In this document: positions 16,927 through 25,009 of the stretch, in pieces
How the letters are laid out: every line of letters begins with the position of its first letter
How positions within the stretch are numbered: the stretch's first letter is position 1
From: Streptomyces sp. ASQP_92
GTDB taxonomy: Bacteria > Actinomycetota > Actinomycetes > Streptomycetales > Streptomycetaceae
Direction: 5' to 3'
Assembly (NCBI RefSeq): GCF_025399895.1
Contig: NZ_JAODUA010000005.1
Coordinates: 186,001-250,000, forward strand
Length of the DNA: 64,000 nucleotides
Made by a program: the position numbers and the translations under genes
The notes under the pieces: generated by a model
What the model was told of the DNA's origin: nothing
The model's input: only the letters and a program-made list of their open reading frames with translations
Databases searched by the model: none

Positions 16927-16957
16927 GACGATGGCACGAGCCCGGCCCGGGGCGCCC

Positions 16958-18376
16958 TCAGTCGGCGATGCGCGTCGGTAAGTCCGGCAGCTTCTTGTCG
17001 TAGAGCCAGGCATGGAGCAGGGGGCGCAGGGTCTCCTGGGTGGTGGTCTCGGCGTGGGCGATGAAGGCGACGGTGTCGCCGATCCGGCCGCGCCGCGCCG
17101 CGTGCCAGCCGCGCAGCACCGCGAAGAACCGCTCGTCGCCCAGCGTCAGACGCAGCGCGTGCAGGGTGCAGGCGCCCCGGGTGTATAGCCGGTCGTCGAA
17201 GATGCGGCGCGGCCCGGGTTCGGCGAGCCGCAGGTTCTGGCCACGCCGCGCAAGACCCCGCCACTCGCGGCGGGCGATCTCGTCGGCGCTGTCCTCGCCG
17301 ATGTGCTCCGACCACAGCCACTCGGCGTACGTCGCGAAGCCCTCGTTGAGCCAGATGTGCCGCCACTCGCGGATGCCCACGCTGTTGCCGAACCACTGGT
17401 GCGCCAACTCGTGCGCCACCAGCGTCTCCCAGCCGCGCCGCCCGTCGATGTGGTTGCGCCCGAACACCGACCGCGTCTGGTTCTCGACCGGCGCCGCGAG
17501 GTCGGCGTCCACCACCACCGCCCCGTACGCCTCGAACGGGTAGGGCCCGAACAGTTCCGAGAAGTGCCGCAGCATGTCGGGCTGGCGGCCCAGGTCGTGC
17601 CGGGCCGCCTCGGCGATACGGGACGGATAGGCGTTGTGCACCGGGATCGCCGCGGCGCCCGGCGGCCCGGGCGCGAGGGCGCTGTCGTGCTGGAAACGGC
17701 CGGTGTAGAGCGCGGCCAGATAGGTGGCCATGGGGCCGGGGTGGTGGTACGTCCACACATCGGTGGTGCCCTCGCTGCGGCACTCGGTGAGTGTTCCGTT
17801 CGCCAGCGCCTGGCGGTCGCGCGGCACCGTGACCCGGAAGGTGTACGCGGCCTTGTCGTCGGGCCGGTCGTTGCACGGGAACCAGGACGGCGCGCCCAGC
17901 GGCTGGGAGGCAACCAGCGTGCCGTCGTGGCTGTCGCCGGTGTGGTCCCAGCCGATGCTCCCGAACGGCGAACGGATCGGACCGGGCCGCCCCGCGTACC
18001 GCACCTTGGTGGTGAACACCGCGCCGGCCGGGACCGGTTGATGGGGTGTCACATACAGCTTGCCCTGCCGCTGGCGGATGCGGGCCGCCCTGCCGTCGAC
18101 ATGGGCCGCCTGCGCGCTGAGCCGGGACAGGTCGAGCTCGACGCGATCGAGGGGCCGCAGGGCGACGGCCTGGATCAGCGCGGTGCCCGCGAGCCGGCCA
18201 CTGGCCGAGTCGTAGGCGATCCGCAGGTCGTAGGCGAGCGTGTCGTGTCCGTACGAGCCGTGCTGCGGAAAGTAGCGGTCCCGGCGGGCGGCGGCCTCGT
18301 CCTGCGCCACGGAGATCGTGCCGAGCGCGGACAGGGCGGCCACCCGCACGAGTGAGCGCCGACTGCACCGGATCAT
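16958..18376 (-). CDS. M1-family zinc metallopeptidase (aminopeptidase N-like), coupled to the NRPS
   Basis: A 472-residue M1 peptidase with the zinc motif HELAHQWFGNS at about residue 319 and the distal glutamate in WLNEGFATYAEW. The N-terminal beta domain begins around YDLRIAYDSASGRLAG. The first 30 residues (RCSRRSLVRVAALSALGTISVA) look like an export or membrane-anchoring signal, possibly Tat. Its ATG overlaps the stop of the upstream Pls/PosA NRPS gene by 4 bases, so the two are translationally coupled. In known epsilon-poly-L-lysine producers a membrane-associated zinc aminopeptidase degrades the polymer. A matching self-protection or trimming role here is inference. Confidence 0.88.
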   Translation of the reverse strand: MIRCSRRSLVRVAALSALGTISVAQDEAAARRDRYFPQHGSYGHDTLAYDLRIAYDSASGRLAGTALIQAVALRPLDRVELDLSRLSAQAAHVDGRAARIRQRQGKLYVTPHQPVPAGAVFTTKVRYAGRPGPIRSPFGSIGWDHTGDSHDGTLVASQPLGAPSWFPCNDRPDDKAAYTFRVTVPRDRQALANGTLTECRSEGTTDVWTYHHPGPMATYLAALYTGRFQHDSALAPGPPGAAAIPVHNAYPSRIAEAARHDLGRQPDMLRHFSELFGPYPFEAYGAVVVDADLAAPVENQTRSVFGRNHIDGRRGWETLVAHELAHQWFGNSVGIREWRHIWLNEGFATYAEWLWSEHIGEDSADEIARREWRGLARRGQNLRLAEPGPRRIFDDRLYTRGACTLHALRLTLGDERFFAVLRGWHAARRGRIGDTVAFIAHAETTTQETLRPLLHAWLYDKKLPDLPTRIAD

Positions 18377-21300
18377 GCGGCGCTCCCCTCGCGCTCCTGG
18401 TCCTGATGCACCGTCAGAATCGGTGTCGCGCAGGACTGTTGGGCATTCCGTGGCGTGGTCTGCTCACCCGCGATGGGGTTGCCGGCCCAGCGGGTGTCCG
18501 GGGGCACGCTCTCCCCGCGCATCACCAGGGACGCGGCCCCCACCGACGCCCGGGCGCCGACATCGGTGCCCGGCAGCGCGATGCTGTGCGGGCCCAGCGA
18601 CGCGCCCTCGCCGAGCCGTACGGTGTCCAGGCGCATGATGCGGTCGTGGAAGAGATGGGTCTGCAGCACACACCCGCGGTTGACGCTCGCCCCGTCCCCG
18701 ACGGTGATCAGATCGGTCTCCGGCAGCCAGTACGTCTCCAGCCACACCCCGCGCCCGATGTGCGCGCCCAGGCTGCGCATCCACCAGTTGAGGACCGGGG
18801 TGCCGGTGAACGAACCCGCCATCCAGGGCACGGCCAACGACTCGACGAAGGTGTCGTACAGCTCGTTGCGCCACACGAAGGACGACCAGAGCGGATGCTC
18901 GCCCGCCGTGAACCGGCCCACCAGCACCCACTTCGCGGCGGTCGCCACCAGGCCCGCCACCGCGGCGGCCACCACGAGCAGCCCGGTCCCGGCCAGCGCC
19001 GCGAACGCGAGCCCGCCCCGGTTGAGAGCGCTCTGTTCGCCGATGAGAACGGCCTGCGCCAGCAGCACCGAGCACATCACCGGCACCACCCGGCACAGCT
19101 CGACCCCGGCCCGGGCCAGCACCAGGCGGCGCGGGGGGTCGAAGGTGCGGCCGGGGTCGACGGTGGCCGCGACCCGGGGCAGCGGAAGCGCGGGGCGCCC
19201 GAGCCACGAACTGCCCGGCTCGCTGTGCGCCGGAGCGTCGCAGAGCACCCCGATCAGGGCGCCGTCGGGGACCCGGCGGTCGGGCCCGACGATGCCGGAG
19301 TTGCCGACGAAGGCCTTGCGGCCGACCGACGCCGTCCCCAACCGCAGCCGGCCGCCCCGCAGTTCGAAGGGCGCCACCAGTGTGTCGTCGGCGAGGAACG
19401 CTCCGTCCTCGACCGTCAGGAGTGAGGGCAGCGGCAGCACCGTGGAGATCTCGGCGCGCCGGCCCACCCTGGCGCCCAGCATCCGCAGCCACACCGGGGT
19501 CGCCAGACTCGCGTACAGCGGGAAGAAGCTGCCGCGGGCCCCGCTGAGCAGCCGGGTCACCAGCCAGGCCCGCCAGGCGACGCCCCCGCACACCGGATGG
19601 AACCCGGGCTTGAGACCGCGGCCGAGGAGCCGGACCAGGGCGGCCAGCGTCAGCATCGAGGTGAGCGTGGTGACCACGGTGATGACCGGTGCCGCGAGGA
19701 ACAGCCGCAGCGCGACCGCCGAGAGCGTGTCGCAGGACCGCACCAGGTAGTAGACCCCGATGAGCGCGGGGGCCGCGGCGACCAGATTCAGCAGGGGCAG
19801 CACCGTGAGGGAGAGCGCATACGCGGCGGCCCAGCGGTGAGAGCGCTCCCGGCGGGGCTCGGGCCGGCCGACACCCGCGACGCGCTCGTAGGCGTCGGCC
19901 GGGCGGGCCGGGGAGCCGACCCAGCGCCGGCCCGGCGGGACCTGCCCGTCCAGGCAGGCGCCGGGCTCCAGCTCGGCGTGCGCGCCGAGGACCGCGCCGG
20001 GCATCAGGGTGCTGCGGTGGCCGACGCGGGCGCCCTCGCCGATGTGCACGGCGCCGATGTGCAGCGTCGCGCCGTCCAGCCACCATCCGCTGATGTCGGC
20101 CTCCGGTTCCACCCCGGCCCCCCGGCCGATGGTGGCGAGTCCGGTCACCGGCGGCATGGCGTGCAGGGCCGCCTGCGGGCCCACCCGGCAGCCCAGGGAG
20201 AGCGCGTACAGACGGGCCCAGGGCGTACCGAGCAGCGAGGGCACGCCGAACGCGGCCACGACGCGCTCGGCCGTCCACAGCCGCAGATGGACACGGCCGC
20301 CGCGCGGATACGCGCCCGGCACCACCCCCCACGTCAGGAGGCGGGCCGCGGCGCCACCGATGACGAACCGGGCGGGCGCGCTCATCAGGACGACGGTGCC
20401 GGTCAGCACGAACCACCAGGACACATGCGGCGCCCACGCCTGTGGCGCGAGCCAGCCCAGGATGTTGTCGAGGGTGGCGAGCCCGAGCAGCCCGCGCACT
20501 CCCGAGATCCCGAACAGGGCTGTGGTGACGAGGAGTTGGACCACACCCGTGCTGCGGGGCACCGGCCGCACGGGCCGTGCCTCGGCGGCCGGCCCGTCGA
20601 GGGATTCGAGGTGCTGGGCCATGTCGCGCAGCACGGGGCGGCGGTAGAGGTCGGCGACGGACACCCCGGGGTAGTGCTCGCGCAGCTCGGAGGCGAGCTT
20701 GGCCGCGCTGAGGCTGGAGCCGCCCAGCGCGAAGAAATCGCTGTCCGGTTCGGGGCGCACCCCCAGCATCCGCTCCCACGCCCCGGCGAGGCGTGCCGCG
20801 GTGGAGCCGGCCGGCGGTCCGTCGCCGGCGGGGCCGCGCTGGGACGGCAGCGGCCACGGCAACGCGTCCCGGTCGACCTTGCCGGAGGTGCGCGTGGGCA
20901 GTTCGGTGACCTCGACGAGCAGCGGTACGAGCGCCGCCGGCAGCCGTTGCGCGAGGAAGCCGCGGGCCTGGTCGGTGCGGAAGCCGCTCTGGTCGGGCAC
21001 CACATAACCAACGAGGATCTGCCCGCCCGCGGGGGTGCCGCGCACCGCGCCGGCCGCGGCGCGCACGCCTGGAAGCGCTCTCAGCATGGCGTCGATCTCG
21101 CCGAGTTCGATTCGCCTCCCGCCCACCTTGACCTGGTCGTCGGCGCGCCCGAGGTGGACGAGGCCGGCCGCGTCGGCGCGTACCAGGTCGCCGGTGCGGT
21201 AGGCGCGCCGCGTCTCAAGGAGCGCCAGCGGGGCGAACCGTTCGGCGTCCTTGGCGGCGTCCAGATAGCGGGCGGTGCCGACGCCGGCGATGACCAGCTC

Positions 21301-22314
21301 ACCCTCGCCGCCGTACGGGACGGGGTGGCCGGACGGGTCGAGGACCGCCAACTCCCAGCCCGCGAGGGGAAGTCCGATGCGGACCGGCTCGCCGGGAAGC
21401 ATGCGCGCGGCGGTCGCCACGACCGTCGTCTCGGTGGGCCCGTAGGTGTTCCACATCTCGCGGCCCTTGACCGCGAACCGGTCCGCGAGGGCGCCCGGAC
21501 AGGCTTCCCCGCCGACGATCAGGAGCCGCACCTCATCGAGCGCCTCGTCCGGCCAGAGCGCCGCGAGGGTGGGCACCGTGGACACCACCGTGATGCGGCG
21601 CTCGACGAGCCAGGGGCCGAGTTCATGCCCCGCCCGCACCAGGGACCGGGGCGCCGGAACGAGGCAGCCGCCGTGCCGCCACGCCAGCCACATCTCCTCG
21701 CACGAAGCGTCGAAGGCGACCGAGAGGCCGGCGAGCACGCGGTCGCCGGGCCCCAACGGCCGTTCGCTGAGGAAGAGTTGGGCTTCCGCGTCGACGAAGG
21801 CGGCGGCCGAGCGGTGGGTGACCGCCACGCCCTTGGGCAGGCCCGTCGAGCCGGACGTGAAGATGATCCAGGCGTCGTCGTCGGGCAGGGCGGGCCGCCA
21901 GCGGGCCGCGAGGGGCGCCGCCGGCCCCGGCAGTATCCGCCCGTCGGCCTCGATCACGGCGCACACCCCCGCCTCGCGAAAGACGGTCGCCGCGCGCTCC
22001 TCGGGGTCGTCCGCGTCGACCGGCACATACGCCGCGCCGCACAACAGGACCGACAGGATGGCGAGATACAGGTCGCAGGTGCCGGACGGGATCCGGATGC
22101 CGACACGGTCGCCCGGGCCGATGCCGTGGCGGGTGAGCCGTACGGCGCGTTCGGTGATCCGGTCGCACAGGTCCTGGTAGGTGAGCCGCTCGCCGCCCGC
22201 GTCGAGTGCGGGCGCGTCCGGATGGGCGGCCGCCGTCGCGTCCAGTACGTCGAGCAGGGTGCGGGGGTGGGGGGCGGCGGAGCCCCGGAAGACAGCCGGC
22301 AGATGCGAAGACAT
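18373..22314 (-). CDS. Pls/PosA-family non-ribosomal peptide synthetase (A-T plus membrane C-terminal tandem domain)
   Basis: A 1313-residue single-module synthetase. The adenylation domain has A3 FTSGSTGLPKG at about 152-162, FDASCEEMW near 202, A5 NTYGPTETTV, A7 YRTGDL and A10 SGKVDRDALP. The carrier domain has the pantetheine serine in FFALGGSSLSAAKL near residue 530. After it, instead of condensation and thioesterase domains, comes a long region (about 590-1313) of membrane helices alternating with left-handed-beta-helix segments (for example HIGAVHIGEGARVGHRSTLMPG). This is the Pls-type terminal domain that builds amino-acid homopolymers such as epsilon-poly-lysine. The acidic FDASCEE motif would suit a basic amino acid, but I cannot assign the substrate. 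ATG 22314 follows GAGG at 8 bases. The downstream M1 peptidase overlaps by 4 bases. Confidence 0.9.
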   Translation of the reverse strand: MSSHLPAVFRGSAAPHPRTLLDVLDATAAAHPDAPALDAGGERLTYQDLCDRITERAVRLTRHGIGPGDRVGIRIPSGTCDLYLAILSVLLCGAAYVPVDADDPEERAATVFREAGVCAVIEADGRILPGPAAPLAARWRPALPDDDAWIIFTSGSTGLPKGVAVTHRSAAAFVDAEAQLFLSERPLGPGDRVLAGLSVAFDASCEEMWLAWRHGGCLVPAPRSLVRAGHELGPWLVERRITVVSTVPTLAALWPDEALDEVRLLIVGGEACPGALADRFAVKGREMWNTYGPTETTVVATAARMLPGEPVRIGLPLAGWELAVLDPSGHPVPYGGEGELVIAGVGTARYLDAAKDAERFAPLALLETRRAYRTGDLVRADAAGLVHLGRADDQVKVGGRRIELGEIDAMLRALPGVRAAAGAVRGTPAGGQILVGYVVPDQSGFRTDQARGFLAQRLPAALVPLLVEVTELPTRTSGKVDRDALPWPLPSQRGPAGDGPPAGSTAARLAGAWERMLGVRPEPDSDFFALGGSSLSAAKLASELREHYPGVSVADLYRRPVLRDMAQHLESLDGPAAEARPVRPVPRSTGVVQLLVTTALFGISGVRGLLGLATLDNILGWLAPQAWAPHVSWWFVLTGTVVLMSAPARFVIGGAAARLLTWGVVPGAYPRGGRVHLRLWTAERVVAAFGVPSLLGTPWARLYALSLGCRVGPQAALHAMPPVTGLATIGRGAGVEPEADISGWWLDGATLHIGAVHIGEGARVGHRSTLMPGAVLGAHAELEPGACLDGQVPPGRRWVGSPARPADAYERVAGVGRPEPRRERSHRWAAAYALSLTVLPLLNLVAAAPALIGVYYLVRSCDTLSAVALRLFLAAPVITVVTTLTSMLTLAALVRLLGRGLKPGFHPVCGGVAWRAWLVTRLLSGARGSFFPLYASLATPVWLRMLGARVGRRAEISTVLPLPSLLTVEDGAFLADDTLVAPFELRGGRLRLGTASVGRKAFVGNSGIVGPDRRVPDGALIGVLCDAPAHSEPGSSWLGRPALPLPRVAATVDPGRTFDPPRRLVLARAGVELCRVVPVMCSVLLAQAVLIGEQSALNRGGLAFAALAGTGLLVVAAAVAGLVATAAKWVLVGRFTAGEHPLWSSFVWRNELYDTFVESLAVPWMAGSFTGTPVLNWWMRSLGAHIGRGVWLETYWLPETDLITVGDGASVNRGCVLQTHLFHDRIMRLDTVRLGEGASLGPHSIALPGTDVGARASVGAASLVMRGESVPPDTRWAGNPIAGEQTTPRNAQQSCATPILTVHQDQEREGSAA

Positions 22315-22346
22315 GGGGTATGCCTCTGGCGTAGTGCGGGTGGTAC

Positions 22347-22462
22347 GGACATCCTTCGGACATCCGCCCACTCAGACGGGCATATCCCGCGGCGGGTTCG
22401 CCCCTACCGGGGTACTTGACGATATTTATCCGTTGTTTTCGAAGTGATTCGGATGATTATGG
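22347..22462 (-). promoter_or_regulatory. Upstream region of the Pls-type NRPS: direct repeat and AT-rich patch
   Basis: The 165-bp gap 22315-22479 contains a 9-bp direct repeat CGGACATCC-TT-CGGACATCC (22348-22367) and an unusually AT-rich patch at about 22417-22462 (with GATAAATATC on the minus strand). The patch contrasts with the surrounding GC-rich DNA and is the best place for the NRPS promoter. Exact -35/-10 boxes are not certain. Confidence 0.4.
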
Positions 22463-22479
22463 CGCCGATCGGGGCAAGT

Positions 22480-23688
22480 TCAGGGCCGTTCCCGGTGGCC
22501 GAGGTCCCTTGCGCGTAGCACTAGTTCGGTGGCGAACCGGTGTTCGGGATCGGTGAGGCGGTCGCCGAAGATGGACTCCAGGGTGCGCATCCGATAGCGC
22601 ACGGTCTGCGGGTGCACATCGAGGAGTTGGCCCATGTGGGCGGCGGTGCCCCGGGTCGCGAGCCAGGTTCGCAGGGTTTCGATGAGCCGGTCGCGGCGGC
22701 CGGGCGTGAGCGCGTCCAGCGGCGCGAGTTCGCGGCGGCCGAGGTGTTCGAGCAGGGCCGGGTCGGAGCGCAGCCACAGGGTGACGAGGTGGTCCTCGCA
22801 GTACAGGGTCCCCGCGTCACTGTCGATGACTCCGCAGGCGGCGAGTTCGAGTACGCGGCGGGCCCAGCGCAGCGAATCGGACGCACCGCCGATGGGAACT
22901 TCGAGGCCGACCGCCGCCCATGAGCCGTGCAGGGCCGCGTCCAGCATCCGTCTTCGTACCTCGTCGACCGGACCCGGCACCAGAAGATGGGGAAGCGGCT
23001 CGCCCGGATCGGCCAGGACATCGTTGTCCAGCGCCGTGCGGGTGAGGCTTCCACCGGATCGGAGCGCGACCAGCGTGACCCGCTCGGGCAGCGGCCAGCG
23101 GGCCCGTTCCGCGAGCTCCGCGATCGCGGCGCGCGGCACCGGAGAGCCGGCCAGGATCAGATGCAGCAGCCGCCGGCGCAGCGCGTCCGAGCGTTCCCCC
23201 GAGAACGACGTGACCTCCAGGTAGCCCTCCCGTGAGAGCGCTTCCAGCTCCTCGACGTAGGTGAACAGCGCGTCCGCGAAGCTGAGCATCAGGGCGGGGG
23301 AGAGGTTGTAGCGCCGGCCGATCTTCTTGGCGCGGCGCAGGGCCACCCGGGCGCCGAGCCGGTAGGCGCCCTGGAGGGTCTCCAGGCTGCGGCCCTCGTA
23401 CGCCTCGAACCGGCCGAAGCGCCGGCACATCTCGTCGCGCAGGGTCGAGGGGGCGCTGGGGGAGGCGACCTGGTCGACGAAGACGGTGAGGTTCTGCTCC
23501 ACGCCGACCCGGATCGCCTCGCCGTAGGGGCCTTCGAGTAATCGGGCGTACTCGGGGTAGGCGCGGGTGACCTCCGCGCCGATCTCCTTGAGTAGACCCG
23601 GCAGTTCGGGGCGCATGATGGCGGCGAACTCCTGTGGGAGCGGTCCCAACGGCTCCTGGGTGTCCGGTGATTGCGCGGCTGTGGGCAT
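22480..23688 (-). CDS. PucR/CdaR-type helix-turn-helix regulator
   Basis: A 402-residue regulator. The C-terminal HTH_30 domain is clear: LIETLRTWLATRGTAAHMGQLLDVHPQTVRYRMRTLESIFGD at about 340-382, followed by ATELVLRARDL. The N-terminal half (residues 20-170) is helical, with AYRLGARVALRRAKKIGRRY, as in RsbT co-antagonist or PucR N-terminal domains of Streptomyces regulators. It is encoded immediately upstream of the Pls-type NRPS on the same strand (165-bp gap) and is the obvious candidate regulator of it. It carries a GAGAGCGCTTCC palindrome inside (23233-23246) and another in its promoter region. Effector unknown. Confidence 0.85.
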   Translation of the reverse strand: MPTAAQSPDTQEPLGPLPQEFAAIMRPELPGLLKEIGAEVTRAYPEYARLLEGPYGEAIRVGVEQNLTVFVDQVASPSAPSTLRDEMCRRFGRFEAYEGRSLETLQGAYRLGARVALRRAKKIGRRYNLSPALMLSFADALFTYVEELEALSREGYLEVTSFSGERSDALRRRLLHLILAGSPVPRAAIAELAERARWPLPERVTLVALRSGGSLTRTALDNDVLADPGEPLPHLLVPGPVDEVRRRMLDAALHGSWAAVGLEVPIGGASDSLRWARRVLELAACGVIDSDAGTLYCEDHLVTLWLRSDPALLEHLGRRELAPLDALTPGRRDRLIETLRTWLATRGTAAHMGQLLDVHPQTVRYRMRTLESIFGDRLTDPEHRFATELVLRARDLGHRERP

Positions 23689-23735
23689 CTCACTCCCCTT
23701 GCACTACGGCGCCCCGGCGGGGGGAGGGCCGATGG

Positions 23736-23749
23736 AGAAAGCGCTCCCA
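23736..23749. promoter_or_regulatory. Palindrome AGAAAGCGCTCCCA upstream of the PucR/CdaR regulator
   Basis: Lies 48 bases upstream of the regulator start (23688) in a non-coding gap. It is a degenerate copy of the iterated AGCGCT-centred palindrome. Position and form fit a LacI-type operator, but which protein binds is unknown. The 228-bp gap 23689-23916 holds no other gene that I can support. Confidence 0.4.
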
Positions 23750-23916
23750 CCGACCGACAGGTGCGTACCTTTCGCGGACTGCTGAACCTAGAACAACTCC
23801 CGTGCCGTGGACAACACTTGGGGCGGCGTTCGATTGCCTGCGCATCGGTTGTCGGCCGATTCCGGACCGGTCCGCCGGGAGTGTGGACGGACCGGACCGG
23901 GGAACCGCGGCGACGG

Positions 23917-24864
23917 CTACCGCACCGCCGAGTGCCAGTACTCCGAGAGCAGCTTGCCGTTGTTCGGGACGACCGTGCCGGGGGCCCGCAGACCGGCCAG
24001 ATACGTCGAGGCGCTGTTGAGGACGACGCTGTTCCTGCCCGCCGCCGAGGGCAGTCCGGTCTTGAGGTTGACCGCCCAGTCGAGCATCCCGGCGAGCCCG
24101 CAACCGCTTGCACCGGGCACCGCGAACGTGGTGTCCGTCTGGCTCGCGTCGACCAGACTGAGCCGGTTCATGACACCCGCGGTGTTGGCCGTTCCGTTGC
24201 CGTCGAAGCGCTGGATGCCGAGCGTCGGCGCGGTGATGTTCTGCGGGCGCAGCACGACCGGATGGGCGGCGGAGCCGATGTAGCAGGAGCCGCCGAGAAG
24301 CGGGTTCTGAAGGTGGATGCGGACCGGGATCGCGATGATCGGCTGTCCCGAGGTGGCGCCCGCGGTGAGGTTGAAGTCGCTGGGCGTACCGGCCGATTCG
24401 ACGGTGGCGACCACCCGGTTGAGGGTGGCGTTGGTGATCCCCCGGCAGATGTCGCTGATGACGGGGATGTCGCTCGGGCACATCAGGCCCAGCAGTCCGC
24501 CCGGGATGTCGGCGGAGTCCGCGATCAGGGCGCCGCCGGCCGGGGCGACGAGGGTGGGCGCCCCGGTGGTGTGCTGCACCACGCCGAGCTGGAGGTCGCT
24601 CGCGCCGGTGACGACCTCGGTGGAGCCGAGCTTGATGGAGCCGCTCGCCGCGTGGGAGGCGATGCACTGCACGATGTCGATGCGTCCGTCGGCCGCCAGC
24701 ATCGCCGGAGCGTCCACCGGGCAGCGGGTGAACGGCGCCCAGGCGCCGTTGAGTTGGGGTGCTGCCTGGGCGTCGGCGGAGGCCGGCCCGGTGGCCGCGA
24801 GAGCGGTCAACGCCGTGCAGGTGGCCAGCAGTCCCGCGCGCAGACGGGTGGATACGGGTCTCAT
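23917..24864 (-). CDS. Secreted protein of unknown function (mce-adjacent)
   Basis: A 315-residue exported protein. The signal peptide is MRPVSTRLRAGLLATCTALTALAATGPASA (cleavage near residue 30). The mature part is rich in small and hydrophobic residues, with paired cysteines (TRCPVDAPAML, DIVQCIASHA, LMCPSDIPVISDICRG, GGSCYIGSAAHP, GASGCGLAG), suggesting a disulphide-rich beta protein. I do not recognise a named domain. ATG 24864 has GAGGGG about 8 bases upstream; upstream in-frame sequence is not protein-like. It is the first of three consecutive secreted-protein genes on this strand, all divergent from the mce operon, so an extracytoplasmic lipid-related role is possible but unproven. Confidence 0.75.
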   Translation of the reverse strand: MRPVSTRLRAGLLATCTALTALAATGPASADAQAAPQLNGAWAPFTRCPVDAPAMLAADGRIDIVQCIASHAASGSIKLGSTEVVTGASDLQLGVVQHTTGAPTLVAPAGGALIADSADIPGGLLGLMCPSDIPVISDICRGITNATLNRVVATVESAGTPSDFNLTAGATSGQPIIAIPVRIHLQNPLLGGSCYIGSAAHPVVLRPQNITAPTLGIQRFDGNGTANTAGVMNRLSLVDASQTDTTFAVPGASGCGLAGMLDWAVNLKTGLPSAAGRNSVVLNSASTYLAGLRAPGTVVPNNGKLLSEYWHSAVR

Positions 24865-25009
24865 GAGGTCGTCCCCTCTCGGACGTCTCGACTCACGACG
24901 TCCTGTCCGGAAAATGGGCGGATGCGGCAACGGCCGCTGGTCGTACGGGAGTTGGCCGAATAGCACCGCGGTGGTACTGCTCGGCGTGGTGGTTCGTGCC
25001 CGGGGGCGC

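Noticed and set aside
16749..18368. Continuation of the urea-transporter frame upstream through the M1 gene
   Set aside because: The frame stays open for lack of stops only. The extension is Arg/Pro/Gly noise and overlaps a complete M1 peptidase; the real start is near 16748.
19597..22419. Plus-strand open frame of 940 residues opposite the Pls-type NRPS
   Set aside because: No recognisable domain and shadow-like composition; the minus strand carries all adenylation and carrier motifs.
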